This document shows positions 17,208 to 25,401 of a DNA stretch of 64,000 nucleotides, piece by piece. Source of the stretch: an uncultured Bacteroidales bacterium (GTDB lineage Bacteria; Bacteroidota; Bacteroidia; Bacteroidales; Paludibacteraceae). Every line of letters begins with the position of its first letter. Positions within the stretch are counted from its first letter, which is position 1. The notes below the pieces were generated by a model, which was not told where the DNA came from, did not search any database, and saw only the letters and a list, made by a program, of their open reading frames with translations. A program made the translations under genes and the position numbers. The stretch is taken from NCBI GenBank assembly GCA_900319645.1, contig ONPG01000002.1, positions 124,001 to 188,000 of the forward strand, in the 5' to 3' direction.

Positions 17208-18045
17208 ACAAGAACAACTGGCAGCTTTCAATCGGCTGTTGGATATCATGGACGACCTGCGTGAGAAATGTCCGTGGGATCGAAAACAGACCTTTGACAG
17301 CCTGCGGGAGAACACGATTGAGGAGACGTTCGAGTTGGCGTCCGCCATCAGCAAACACGATATGACCGAGATCTCGAAAGAACTCGGAGACGTGCTGCTG
17401 CACGTGGTTTTTTATGCCAAGATGGGTTCGGAAGAGAAGAATAACTTCTCCGGCGTACCAGACGAAGCAGCTCCGCAAGAGCGATTCGATATCGCGGATG
17501 TGTGCAACCGTCTCTGCGACAAACTTATTTTCCGCCATCCGCATGTGTATGGCGAGCAAGCCGCGAAGGATGCAGAAGATGTCAGCCACCTCTGGGAGCA
17601 AGTCAAACTCAAAGAGAAAGGCGGCAACAAAACCGTCCTGGGAGGTATTCCCGACAGTTTGCCTTCGCTCGTCAAAGCCTATCGAATTCAGGACAAAGTG
17701 GCGAACGTGGGCTTCGACTGGGAGAAAAAAGAAGACGTCTGGGCGAAAGTGAAAGAAGAAATTGCGGAGTTTGAAGCCGAAATGCGCAAATCCGAGAATG
17801 AAGAAATGAGCAAATGCGGAAATGATAAAATGCTAAATGAGTTCGGAGACGTGCTCTTTGCACTTATCAACGCCGCACGGCTCTACAAAATCCGTCCGGA
17901 CAATGCGTTGGAGCACACGAATATCAAGTTCATGCGTCGTTTCAACTACGTGGAAGAAAAAGCGCGCGAACAAGGTCGCGCGCTTCAGGATATGTCTCTT
18001 GAAGAGATGGATGCTCTTTGGAACGAAGCCAAAAAGTCGGAATAA
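17197..18045 (+). CDS. mazG: Nucleoside triphosphate pyrophosphohydrolase MazG
   Basis: 282 residues with two MazG halves. The N-terminal half has CPWDRKQTFDSLRENTIEETFEL (EExxE metal motif region) and KELGDVLLHVVFYAKM. The C-terminal half has VKEEIAEFEAEM and LNEFGDVLFALINAARLYKIRPDNALEHTNIKFMRRFNYVEE. It hydrolyses dNTP/NTP to NMP and pyrophosphate in the cytoplasm. Between the second helix and the EFGDV motif, where family members usually have a short link, there are about 19 extra or altered residues (MRKSENEEMSKCGNDKMLN). They are encoded by an octamer tandem array (17780-17835). The frame is intact. Confidence 0.93.
   Translation: MSNRQEQLAAFNRLLDIMDDLREKCPWDRKQTFDSLRENTIEETFELASAISKHDMTEISKELGDVLLHVVFYAKMGSEEKNNFSGVPDEAAPQERFDIADVCNRLCDKLIFRHPHVYGEQAAKDAEDVSHLWEQVKLKEKGGNKTVLGGIPDSLPSLVKAYRIQDKVANVGFDWEKKEDVWAKVKEEIAEFEAEMRKSENEEMSKCGNDKMLNEFGDVLFALINAARLYKIRPDNALEHTNIKFMRRFNYVEEKAREQGRALQDMSLEEMDALWNEAKKSE
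17780..17835 (+). repeat. Octamer tandem array inside mazG
   Basis: Seven consecutive 8-bp units of the form AAATGNNN (AAATGCGC, AAATCCGA, GAATGAAG, AAATGAGC, AAATGCGG, AAATGATA, AAATGCTA). The array lies in the coding frame of the second MazG half and encodes a polar Met/Lys/Glu/Asn stretch. Confidence 0.85.
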
Positions 18046-18049
18046 CGAA

Positions 18050-18547
18050 TTACTTCACGGGCGGAGTATAGGTAACGGACCAGGGCGAGAATTTCTCGCC
18101 GGCAGTATTGGCTACCGTCATGGTAATAGGCTGGCTGCCGGCTCTCTGGGGAACAAACAGCACGGTTACCGTGCAGGCAAGAATCTGTCGGTCGGCAGGG
18201 AAAACCATTTTGCCTTTCTCCAGATCGCTTCCCGGACCGACAATCGTGGCAACGGACGAGTCCACCTCCAGTTTCACCATGTGATCCAGCGGATTACTCT
18301 CCACCTGGAAGGAAGTGAGGATATTGTATCCGCCGTAGAGGAGTACAGGCAGACGAAGCGTGTCGCCGACATGGAGCGTATCTATCAGCAGAACTGAATC
18401 CTTTATGCCCTCGGGAGTAGTGCGGTACATAAACGAATTGAACTTGATAATAGGCGAAGATGAGGCTGAGTCATTGAGACAGGAGTTCATCATACACGCG
18501 CAACACGTGAGCGCGAGCGCAAATAAAATAGTGTGTAACTGTTTCAT
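18050..18547 (-). CDS. Hypothetical lipoprotein
   Basis: 165 residues. The N-terminus MKQLHTILFALALTCCACMMNSC is a lipoprotein signal; the lipobox Cys could be C16, C18 or C23. The remainder is beta-rich with no motif I recognise (DTLHVGDTLRLPVLLYGGYN; VLFVPQRAGSQPITMTVANTAGE resembles an Ig-like fold). It is convergent with mazG (4 bp apart) and lies just downstream of the tRNA-Leu terminator. No separate promoter was recognised. Probable periplasmic or outer membrane lipoprotein. Confidence 0.7.
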   Translation of the reverse strand: MKQLHTILFALALTCCACMMNSCLNDSASSSPIIKFNSFMYRTTPEGIKDSVLLIDTLHVGDTLRLPVLLYGGYNILTSFQVESNPLDHMVKLEVDSSVATIVGPGSDLEKGKMVFPADRQILACTVTVLFVPQRAGSQPITMTVANTAGEKFSPWSVTYTPPVK

Positions 18548-18563
18548 AACATGCTTGTTTCGT

Positions 18564-18588
18564 AAAAACGAGCCCTCGTGGACTCGTT
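18564..18588 (-). terminator. Intrinsic terminator of tRNA-Leu
   Basis: On the minus strand AACGAGTCC, loop ACGA, GGGCTCGTT (9-bp stem with one wobble) followed by a five-T run. It starts 3 bp after the tRNA. Confidence 0.85.
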
Positions 18589-18590
18589 AG

Positions 18591-18672
18591 TGCGGCATAA
18601 AAGACTCGAACTTTCACTCCTTGCGGAACCAGATCCTAAGTCTGGCGCGTCTACCAATTCCGCCAATGCCGC
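18591..18672 (-). tRNA. tRNA-Leu (anticodon UAG)
   Basis: On the minus strand: acceptor GCGGCAT pairs with ATGCCGC (discriminator A, CCA not encoded), D arm GCG...CGC with AATTGGTAGA, anticodon stem CCAGA/TCTGG with loop CTTAGGA (anticodon TAG), a long class II variable arm (TCC-GCAA-GGA), and T arm GAAAG-TTCGAGT-CTTTT. The long variable arm agrees with leucine. Confidence 0.95.
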
Positions 18673-18712
18673 GGAAATCGCAAATCGCAGGGTTGGTACA
18701 ACCCGAGATTTA

Positions 18713-18745
18713 GAATTCCTTGTTTGCCGACGGCAAACGGAATTC
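18713..18745 (-). other. Inverted repeat in the tRNA-Leu leader
   Basis: GAATTCC...GTTTGCC, loop GAC, GGCAAAC-GGAATTC, interrupted by two unpaired bases. It lies between the tRNA-Leu promoter and the tRNA. A second short hairpin (GGGTTG...CAACCC) follows at 18690-18704. Both would form in the precursor RNA. Confidence 0.6.
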
Positions 18746-18750
18746 GGGTG

Positions 18751-18782
18751 CAAAGGTACTACTTTTTTTTGATATATGCAAG
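18751..18782 (-). promoter_or_regulatory. Promoter of tRNA-Leu
   Basis: On the minus strand CTTG (18779-18782), 20-bp spacer with an eight-A run, TACCTTTG (18751-18758). The -33 element lies within the first codons of the divergent M16 peptidase gene. Confidence 0.8.
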
Positions 18783-20026
18783 AAAATACGCAAACTTTTT
18801 ATCATATTTTGCCAAATGGCGTGAAATTAGTCCATCGTTGGACACCTTCTCCCGTCGCTTATGTGGGCGTCATGGTCGGAGCGGGAACACGTCATGAGTT
18901 GCCCGAAGAGAACGGGATGGCACACTATATCGAGCATTGTGTCTTCAAAGGAACGGCCCACCATTCGGCACGCCGGATCATTCAGGCGGTGGAAGGTATA
19001 GGCGGCGAGATTAACGCTTATACGACCAAGGAGGAGACGACTTTCTATGCCGCTATTCTTGCCGAACATGTGCAACTGACCTTGCACCTGATAGCCGAGA
19101 TGGTGACCGAACCCACCTTCAAGAAAGAGGAGACCGACAAAGAGCGGATGGTGATTCTGGACGAGATAGAGAGCTACAACGACAGTCCTTCCGAACTCAT
19201 TTATGATGATTTCGAGGGATTATTGTTTGCCGGACATCCGCTGGCGCAACCTATCCTCGGATCGCGCAAGACCCTCCGCCACATCTCCTCCAAGCCCGAT
19301 TATCCCAAAGAATGGATGGCTGCCCATTACACGCCCGACCGGATGGTGGTCTTCTGTCAGGGCGACGTACGTCCCGAGCGCTTCTTTCGTCTCGCCGAAC
19401 GCGAGTTCGGATTTCTTACCGGCGAGCGTTCGACCCGCGTAAGCGGATTGCCGGATGAGGTTGTTTTGGCTTCACAAGAACATGAGCGGGCATTCAAGAA
19501 ACACACCCACCAAGTCCACGCCATGCTGGGCGGCAAGGCTTATCCGCTTGGTCATGACAACCAGTTGGGGATGTTTCTGCTGAATAATATCCTTGGCGGC
19601 GGAAGTTTGAACAGCCGCTTGAATCTCAGTTTGCGCGAATCGAAAGGTTTGGTCTATACGGTAGAGTCCACCTATACGCCTTTGAGCGACACGGGATATT
19701 GGTCGGTCTATTGGGCGACGGAAGCAGATCAGTTCGAGTATTGTTTGGGATTGATAAAGCAGGAACTAAACAAACTCGCCACAGTCCCCTTGAGCGAGAC
19801 GGCTTTGCGGAAGGCTCTTCAGCAGATTCGTGGTCAGATGGCTATCTCTGCGCAAAATCAGGAAAACAGCGCTCTTTCGATGGCCAAGTCTGTGCTCTAT
19901 TTCGGTCACGCGCCAGAATGGCAGGAAACATTCCAAAAAATTGAACAAACTGACACATGTCTATTGCAAAATATAGCAAGTGATATGTTTGATGACCAAA
20001 ATCATTACATTTTGACATATGAATAG
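18776..20026 (+). CDS. M16 family zinc metallopeptidase
   Basis: 416 residues. The inverted zinc motif HYIEH (HxxEH, residues about 47-51) with the downstream Glu region (EETTFYAAILAEH) places it in the M16B processing-peptidase group. It has both the active N-terminal half and the C-terminal half with LGGGSLNSRLNLSLRESKGLVYTVESTYTPL. No signal peptide is visible, so it is probably cytoplasmic, unlike many Bacteroidetes M16 proteins. The start at 18776 is the only Met before the conserved FYHILPNGVKLVH strand. No promoter was recognised on this strand; the tRNA-Leu promoter occupies the region. Confidence 0.9.
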   Translation: MQENTQTFYHILPNGVKLVHRWTPSPVAYVGVMVGAGTRHELPEENGMAHYIEHCVFKGTAHHSARRIIQAVEGIGGEINAYTTKEETTFYAAILAEHVQLTLHLIAEMVTEPTFKKEETDKERMVILDEIESYNDSPSELIYDDFEGLLFAGHPLAQPILGSRKTLRHISSKPDYPKEWMAAHYTPDRMVVFCQGDVRPERFFRLAEREFGFLTGERSTRVSGLPDEVVLASQEHERAFKKHTHQVHAMLGGKAYPLGHDNQLGMFLLNNILGGGSLNSRLNLSLRESKGLVYTVESTYTPLSDTGYWSVYWATEADQFEYCLGLIKQELNKLATVPLSETALRKALQQIRGQMAISAQNQENSALSMAKSVLYFGHAPEWQETFQKIEQTDTCLLQNIASDMFDDQNHYILTYE

Positions 20027-20038
20027 CCTTTAATCTCG

Positions 20039-20118
20039 TTTTTTGAAAGAAATTCGTGTTTTTTGAAAGCCAAATGTAACAAAAGTAAGTTTTTTGACGA
20101 AAATACGCTTTTTTTTGA
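20039..20118. other. Phased T-tracts upstream of the susC promoter
   Basis: Four TTTTTTGA tracts begin at 20039, 20059, 20090 and 20111, spaced 20, 31 and 21 bp, that is about 2, 3 and 2 helical turns. Such phasing favours intrinsic DNA curvature. They sit directly upstream of the -33 element at 20126. Confidence 0.5.
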
Positions 20119-20125
20119 CAAAATA

Positions 20126-20157
20126 TTTGGTAAAGTGAAAAAAAAGCAGTAACTTTG
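20126..20157 (+). promoter_or_regulatory. Promoter of the plus-strand susCD-lipoprotein operon
   Basis: TTTG (20126-20129), 20-bp spacer with eight A, TAACTTTG (20150-20157). The leader to ATG 20267 is about 103 nt and contains two CACGTG-centred palindromes. Confidence 0.85.
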
Positions 20158-20180
20158 CGCACTTTTTCGTTTATGCGCTC

Positions 20181-20219
20181 ACACGTGTACTATATTTATT
20201 GTGTATATGCGCACGTGCG
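20181..20219 (+). other. Paired ACGT-centred palindromes in the susC leader
   Basis: ACACGTGT (20181-20188) and CGCACGTGCG (20210-20219), 29 bp apart, both perfectly palindromic, in the 5' untranslated region. They could be operator half-sites or RNA hairpins; neither is established. Confidence 0.4.
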
Positions 20220-20266
20220 TGGTGTAATTGATAATTGAAAAATAATAATCACAATACTAACAAACA

Positions 20267-23200
20267 ATGAAGAAAATTTTTACACTATTGATGCTTGCTA
20301 TGCTCAGCGTGGGAATCTATGCTGATCAGGTGGTGAGCGGTGTGGTAGTGGATGCTAAAGGGGAGCCAGTGATTGGCGCAAGCATTCAGGCTAAAGGTAC
20401 CACACAGGGTACAATTTCGGATTATGACGGTAAGTTTGAGATGACCGTTCCCGATGATGTTCAGACGTTGGTTGTCAGTTTCGTTGGTATGGCTACCAAG
20501 GAAGTGGCTGCCGGCAAAAACCTGCGAATCTCGCTCGAAGAGAATACCGAGGTGTTGCAGGACGTAGTCGTAACCGGTTACGGAAATGTCAGCAAAGGTT
20601 CTTTCGCCGGTTCGGCGCAAGCAGTGGATGCTGAGAATATCGAGAAGAAGAGCCCGTCGGAGATCTCCAAGGCTTTGGCAGGTGAGGTAGCCGGTGTGCA
20701 GGTGGTAACGACTACCGGTCAGCCGGGTGAAGCGGCCAGTGTCCGTATCCGCGGTATCGGTTCTATCAACGCCAGCTCCGCTCCGCTTTATATTGTGGAC
20801 GGTGTGCCTTACGAGGCTGCGTATATTGCCACCATCGATCCGGGCGACATCGCTTCCACTACCATTCTGAAGGATGCAACCGCTACTTCTCTGTACGGTA
20901 GCAAGGGTGCCAATGGTGTAATTGTTATCACTACCAAGAAAGGTACTTCGGGCGAGCAGGGCAAGATTGACGTGGATGTCAAATACGGTGCCAATATGCG
21001 TTTGCTGCCTATGTACGACGTGATTACCGATCCGAAAGAGTTCGTGGAGATGGCGTGGATGAGTATCTACAACACCAGTTCGCGTGCAACGGAGTCCGGT
21101 AAAGCCAACCAGGCAGGTAACGACTTGTTTAGCGGCAAGGGTATTCCTGAGCCGTATAACCTGTGGCAGGTAGTAAATGAGGATGGTACGATCAATACCA
21201 ACCCCCGTGGTAACCAGTTGATCGGCAATGACGGTCGCTTCCTCGGCGCAGAGGACGGCGTGCAGTACAAGCCCGGTCGTGACAAAATGACCAGCTGGCG
21301 TGACGCTATCTTCCGTGTGGGACAGAAACTCGACGCAACTGTACGTATCTCCGGCGGTACCGAGAAGACGACCTATTTCACCTCTATCGGTTATCTGAAG
21401 GATGAGGGTTACTATATCGGTTCGTCGTACGACCGTTTCACGGTACGTTCGAACGTGGACTTCCAGCCCAAGAAATGGTTGAAGGGTAATGTGAATATGG
21501 CTTATACCTATTCCAAGCAGGACCGTGCCGGTCAAGGCGACAACATGAACAGCGGTTTCGTTTATGTCAACCAGATGGCACCGGTATTCCCCGTTTATCT
21601 CTACAACGCAGACGGCTCTATTCAGGTAGATCCCAAGACCGGCGGATACGCGTATGACTACGGTATGTTTGAGGGTTACGGACGTCCGTTCGGTTCGGGT
21701 ATCAACCCAGCCGGTTCGCTTCGTCACGACCGCGATAACATCGTGCAGCACTTTGTGATGGCAGGTGGTCAGTTGGAGGTGAAGTTCTACAAGGACCTCA
21801 AACTCATTGTGAACGCCAACCTCCAGTATCGTGGCGCTAAGGAGAGTGAGTTTACCAACGCATACTATGGTGATGCCGCGGGAATCGGACGTATTGCCAT
21901 CGAAGAGGCCAATCAGATGTGGATCACGTTCAACCAGTTGTTGGAGTACAACAAAACCATTGGCGAGCACTCTATCCGTGCTATGGCCGGTCACGAGAGC
22001 CAGATCGCACGTACTTCGTGGACTTACGGATCGAAGAGCCACGTAGCTGCTCCGAATGGCGAGAACGTATTGGAGTGGGGTAACGCAATCCGTAACACGG
22101 GTCTTACTTCGGCGACTAACACCAACTCGCTGGAGTCGTACCTGGCTACCGCTTCGTATATCTACAACGAGCGTTACGGTATCACGGGTAACTATCGTGC
22201 CGATGGTGCATCCAAATTTGCGAAAGGTCACCGCTGGGGACACTTCGGTTCGGTGGGTGCATCGTGGATGTTCACCAACGAGCAGTTTATGGAGCCTGCA
22301 AAGGACTGGCTCAAAGACGGTAAGTTGCGTTTGAGCTGGGGTGTGTTAGGTAACCAGAGTATTCCTGCGCAGTACGCATATGATCTCTATTCGATTGAGT
22401 ATGTGGATGGTGAAGTTGGATACGTTTGGGAGCAGAAGGGTAATGAGAACCTGACCTGGGAGCGCAGTCAGCAGATTGACCTCGGTTTGGAGTTCGGGTT
22501 GAGCAAGTATCTGGATTTCGAGTTCGATTACTTCTGGAAACATATCGACAACCTGCTCTTCTATCAGCCGGTGGCTCCTTCGATGGGCTTTAGCGCACGT
22601 CCGATTAACGGTGGTGCCATGATCAACCAGGGTGTTGAGCTCCAGTTGAAGGCGCACGCAGTAGATACACGTAACGTCAAACTCGATATCCGTTTCAACG
22701 GTTCGCACTATGATCATAAGATCACCAAACTGCCGGACTTCATGGCATCCAACAAGGAGATGCAGTGGGCTGCCGGTTTGGATATCGGTCACAGCCCCTT
22801 CGAGTGGTCTATTCCTGAGTACGCCGGTATTGACGAGAATGGTCAGGCCGTTTATGTGGGTTACTACGACCCGTCACTCGGTGGCTTCGGTGGCAGTAAC
22901 AGCGCAGACAACCTCCAGATATACGGTCAATCCGGTAACAACTACGTGTCCAACGTGCCTGCTTACATGAACAAGTACTATCCGGGCAAGAAAGTGGAGG
23001 ATGTGCTGGCTACCCAGCCAATCACCGGCAACGATTCCCGCTACGCCGGTAGTAACTATATCGGCAAGAGCCGTATTCCGGACTTCCAGGGCGGTTTCGG
23101 TGTGGATCTTGAGGCTTACGGATTCTCGGTATCGGTTACCTGTTCCTATGGTATCGGCGGTTACGGATACGATAATATCTATGCCCAGTTGATGAACAGC

Positions 23201-23599
23201 GACAAAATCGGTAGATCCAACTGGCACGTGGATATGCGCAACGCTTGGAACGCGATGATGACAGACGCAGAGAAAGCTGCTGCAGTAGCGATGGGAACCA
23301 AGGCAGTACCACGTCTCTCCAATGGTTCGGATCTCTATGCTAATATGGGTTCTACCCGTTTCCTTACCAGTTTGTCGTACTTGAGTTTGAACAATATCCG
23401 TATCGGCTACAGCTTCCCCAAGAAATGGATGGAGAAGATCAAGTTCAACTCGCTCAATATCTATGTAACGGCAGACAACCTGGCAATCGCTTCGGCACGT
23501 AAGGGTTACAACCCGATGACATCGTTTAACGGTACATCTGACGCGTATCAATACACTCCGCTGTCCACGATTATGGGCGGAATTAAGTTCCAATTCTAA
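20267..23599 (+). CDS. SusC/RagA family TonB-linked outer membrane protein
   Basis: 1110 residues, full length for SusC. Signal peptide MKKIFTLLMLAMLSVGIYA. Carboxypeptidase-like regulatory domain at about 22-100 (VSGVVVDAKGEPVIGASIQAKG, SDYDGKFEM). Plug at about 105-225 (LQDVVVTGYGNVSKGSFAGS, VRIRGIGSINASSAPLYIVDGVPY, ILKDATATSLYGSKGANGVIVITTKKG). The barrel ends IMGGIKFQF. It pairs with the SusD gene 9 bp downstream. Function by family: TonB-dependent import of an oligomer captured by SusD. No glycosidase is nearby; two secreted proteases lie about 3 kb downstream, so a peptide ligand is worth considering. Confidence 0.95.
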   Translation: MKKIFTLLMLAMLSVGIYADQVVSGVVVDAKGEPVIGASIQAKGTTQGTISDYDGKFEMTVPDDVQTLVVSFVGMATKEVAAGKNLRISLEENTEVLQDVVVTGYGNVSKGSFAGSAQAVDAENIEKKSPSEISKALAGEVAGVQVVTTTGQPGEAASVRIRGIGSINASSAPLYIVDGVPYEAAYIATIDPGDIASTTILKDATATSLYGSKGANGVIVITTKKGTSGEQGKIDVDVKYGANMRLLPMYDVITDPKEFVEMAWMSIYNTSSRATESGKANQAGNDLFSGKGIPEPYNLWQVVNEDGTINTNPRGNQLIGNDGRFLGAEDGVQYKPGRDKMTSWRDAIFRVGQKLDATVRISGGTEKTTYFTSIGYLKDEGYYIGSSYDRFTVRSNVDFQPKKWLKGNVNMAYTYSKQDRAGQGDNMNSGFVYVNQMAPVFPVYLYNADGSIQVDPKTGGYAYDYGMFEGYGRPFGSGINPAGSLRHDRDNIVQHFVMAGGQLEVKFYKDLKLIVNANLQYRGAKESEFTNAYYGDAAGIGRIAIEEANQMWITFNQLLEYNKTIGEHSIRAMAGHESQIARTSWTYGSKSHVAAPNGENVLEWGNAIRNTGLTSATNTNSLESYLATASYIYNERYGITGNYRADGASKFAKGHRWGHFGSVGASWMFTNEQFMEPAKDWLKDGKLRLSWGVLGNQSIPAQYAYDLYSIEYVDGEVGYVWEQKGNENLTWERSQQIDLGLEFGLSKYLDFEFDYFWKHIDNLLFYQPVAPSMGFSARPINGGAMINQGVELQLKAHAVDTRNVKLDIRFNGSHYDHKITKLPDFMASNKEMQWAAGLDIGHSPFEWSIPEYAGIDENGQAVYVGYYDPSLGGFGGSNSADNLQIYGQSGNNYVSNVPAYMNKYYPGKKVEDVLATQPITGNDSRYAGSNYIGKSRIPDFQGGFGVDLEAYGFSVSVTCSYGIGGYGYDNIYAQLMNSDKIGRSNWHVDMRNAWNAMMTDAEKAAAVAMGTKAVPRLSNGSDLYANMGSTRFLTSLSYLSLNNIRIGYSFPKKWMEKIKFNSLNIYVTADNLAIASARKGYNPMTSFNGTSDAYQYTPLSTIMGGIKFQF

Positions 23600-23608
23600 A
23601 AATAGGAG

Positions 23609-25324
23609 ATGACAACAATGAAAAAGAATATCCAATATCTGTTTGCGGCAATCCTATTGGGATTGACTTTCACTTCCTGCGGCGACGGCTTCCTGAGTCG
23701 TGATCCGTACGGCAGCACTATTACGCAGGCTCAGTTTGAGAAACTGGCGAACCAGTTGGAAGGCTCCATGCGCGGTATCTACTCGATGATGTATGCTGTG
23801 TCCGACCACGATGAGTTCGGCAAGCGTTCCATTGATATGTACGGCGATCTGATGTGCGGCGATATGGCGCTCACCAGTTATACGTACGGATGGTTCTATA
23901 CCGACGAGCAGTTGCAGGGTCGTACAGGTCGTACCAGTTATATCTGGTCGTACTACTACGGTATGCTTCACAACGTGAACGCGGTGCTCAAATCCGCTCA
24001 GGGCGGTGAAGCAGCTTCGGCCGATAACGTGATCAAACGTATCGGTTCGTATGGTCTGCCCACTGTTGTGCACAAAGGTAAAGACGAGGTGATCTATTAC
24101 ACCATCGATGCCAAGGGCGATACGCTGGCAACCTATACCGAGAGCGAGGCTCTTGTAGCCAACTGCTATGCTCAGGCACTCACGATGCGCGGATATATCT
24201 ACAGCAACCTTGTGATGATGTATTGCGACGAGTCGAAGAAAGTACCTGATTTCAGCAAGGAGAAACGTTTGCCCCTCTATACTGAATCGAATATGGACGA
24301 TACACAACCCCTGGCTTCGACGGCAGAGGTGTACCAACAGATTGAGAGCGACTTGACGACAGCTGTGGATTATTTCGCCGCATTCTCCGAGGTGAAACGT
24401 ACCTCCAAACTGACGGTGGATGCCAGTGTGGCTTACGGTATCCTTGCTTACTCTTACCTCAACAAAGGAAGACCTGGCAGTTACGGAATGGAAGATACCA
24501 AGTCTTATACCAACGCTCGCGATTACGCCCAGTTGGCAATCACGAATTCGTCGGCTACTATTCTCCCGCGTGCCTCATTGTATGAAACGGGTTTCAATAA
24601 CGTAAGCAACGTTTCGTGGATGTGGGGTCAGGACGTGACGGTAGAGACCGCCGGCGGTTTGGCCTCGTGGTTCGGACAATGCGATATCCACTCATATAGC
24701 TATGCGTGGTCAGGCGATACGAAAGCAATCGACGAGAATCTCTTCGAGCAGATTGCCGGAACCGAGGAAGTGGATGGCCGCCCCAACCACCCGTTTGACG
24801 GACGCCAGTATTGGTTCAACGACGGTTCGCAGAACTCCAAATACAAACTGTGTCCGGATGGCAAGTTCTTCTCTGCCGCCAACCCGACTTCGACCAAGGC
24901 AGATGATATCGACCGTGAATGGCTGAGCGACAACGTGTTCATGCGAATCGAGTCGATGTACCTCATCGCAGCGGAGGCATGCTACCGTCTGAATGATGAT
25001 GCCGAGGCTATCAAGTATCTGACCGCAATTACCGACGAGCGTATCGCCACCGGTATGGAATCGGAGTACGCCACTTACAAGTCCGGTCTGAATCATTCAA
25101 ATCTGCTTGCAGAGATTGAGTACAACTGGCGTGTAGAGATGTGGGGCGAGGGTTACGGTCTGATGACCTTCCGTCGTCTCTGCGCAGAGGTACAGGGCAA
25201 CAAGGACCGTCATCGCGGTGCGAACCACAGTGCGAACGGCGGTAGCACGATCACTCCCGGAAACGATTATGTGTTCCAGATGCCGGCTAATGAGGGAACG
25301 TATAACCCCAATATCAATCAATAA
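23609..25324 (+). CDS. SusD/RagB family nutrient-binding lipoprotein
   Basis: 571 residues; the ATG at 23618 (MKKNIQYLF) is an alternative start and gives a cleaner signal. Lipobox LTFTSC. The SusD helical domain includes YIWSYYYGMLHNVNAVL and NCYAQALTMRGYIYSNLVMMYC, and later MRIESMYLIAAEACYRLNDDAEAIKYL and EIEYNWRVEMWGEGYGLMTFRRLC, which match the C-terminal family signature. TAGGAG 5 bp before the first ATG may serve as ribosome binding site. It is the second gene of the operon. Confidence 0.94.
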   Translation: MTTMKKNIQYLFAAILLGLTFTSCGDGFLSRDPYGSTITQAQFEKLANQLEGSMRGIYSMMYAVSDHDEFGKRSIDMYGDLMCGDMALTSYTYGWFYTDEQLQGRTGRTSYIWSYYYGMLHNVNAVLKSAQGGEAASADNVIKRIGSYGLPTVVHKGKDEVIYYTIDAKGDTLATYTESEALVANCYAQALTMRGYIYSNLVMMYCDESKKVPDFSKEKRLPLYTESNMDDTQPLASTAEVYQQIESDLTTAVDYFAAFSEVKRTSKLTVDASVAYGILAYSYLNKGRPGSYGMEDTKSYTNARDYAQLAITNSSATILPRASLYETGFNNVSNVSWMWGQDVTVETAGGLASWFGQCDIHSYSYAWSGDTKAIDENLFEQIAGTEEVDGRPNHPFDGRQYWFNDGSQNSKYKLCPDGKFFSAANPTSTKADDIDREWLSDNVFMRIESMYLIAAEACYRLNDDAEAIKYLTAITDERIATGMESEYATYKSGLNHSNLLAEIEYNWRVEMWGEGYGLMTFRRLCAEVQGNKDRHRGANHSANGGSTITPGNDYVFQMPANEGTYNPNINQ

Positions 25325-25401
25325 TTAAAAAAACAACACTTCCTTACTTAGAATAGGAAGACAATAAAACCATATATTATTAACTCAAAATTTTTTAAGT
25401 T

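Noticed and set aside
20285..22243. Minus-strand ORF of 652 codons opposite susC
   Set aside because: Antisense shadow of a clear SusC gene; Thr/His/Arg-rich sequence without any recognisable domain, signal or promoter.
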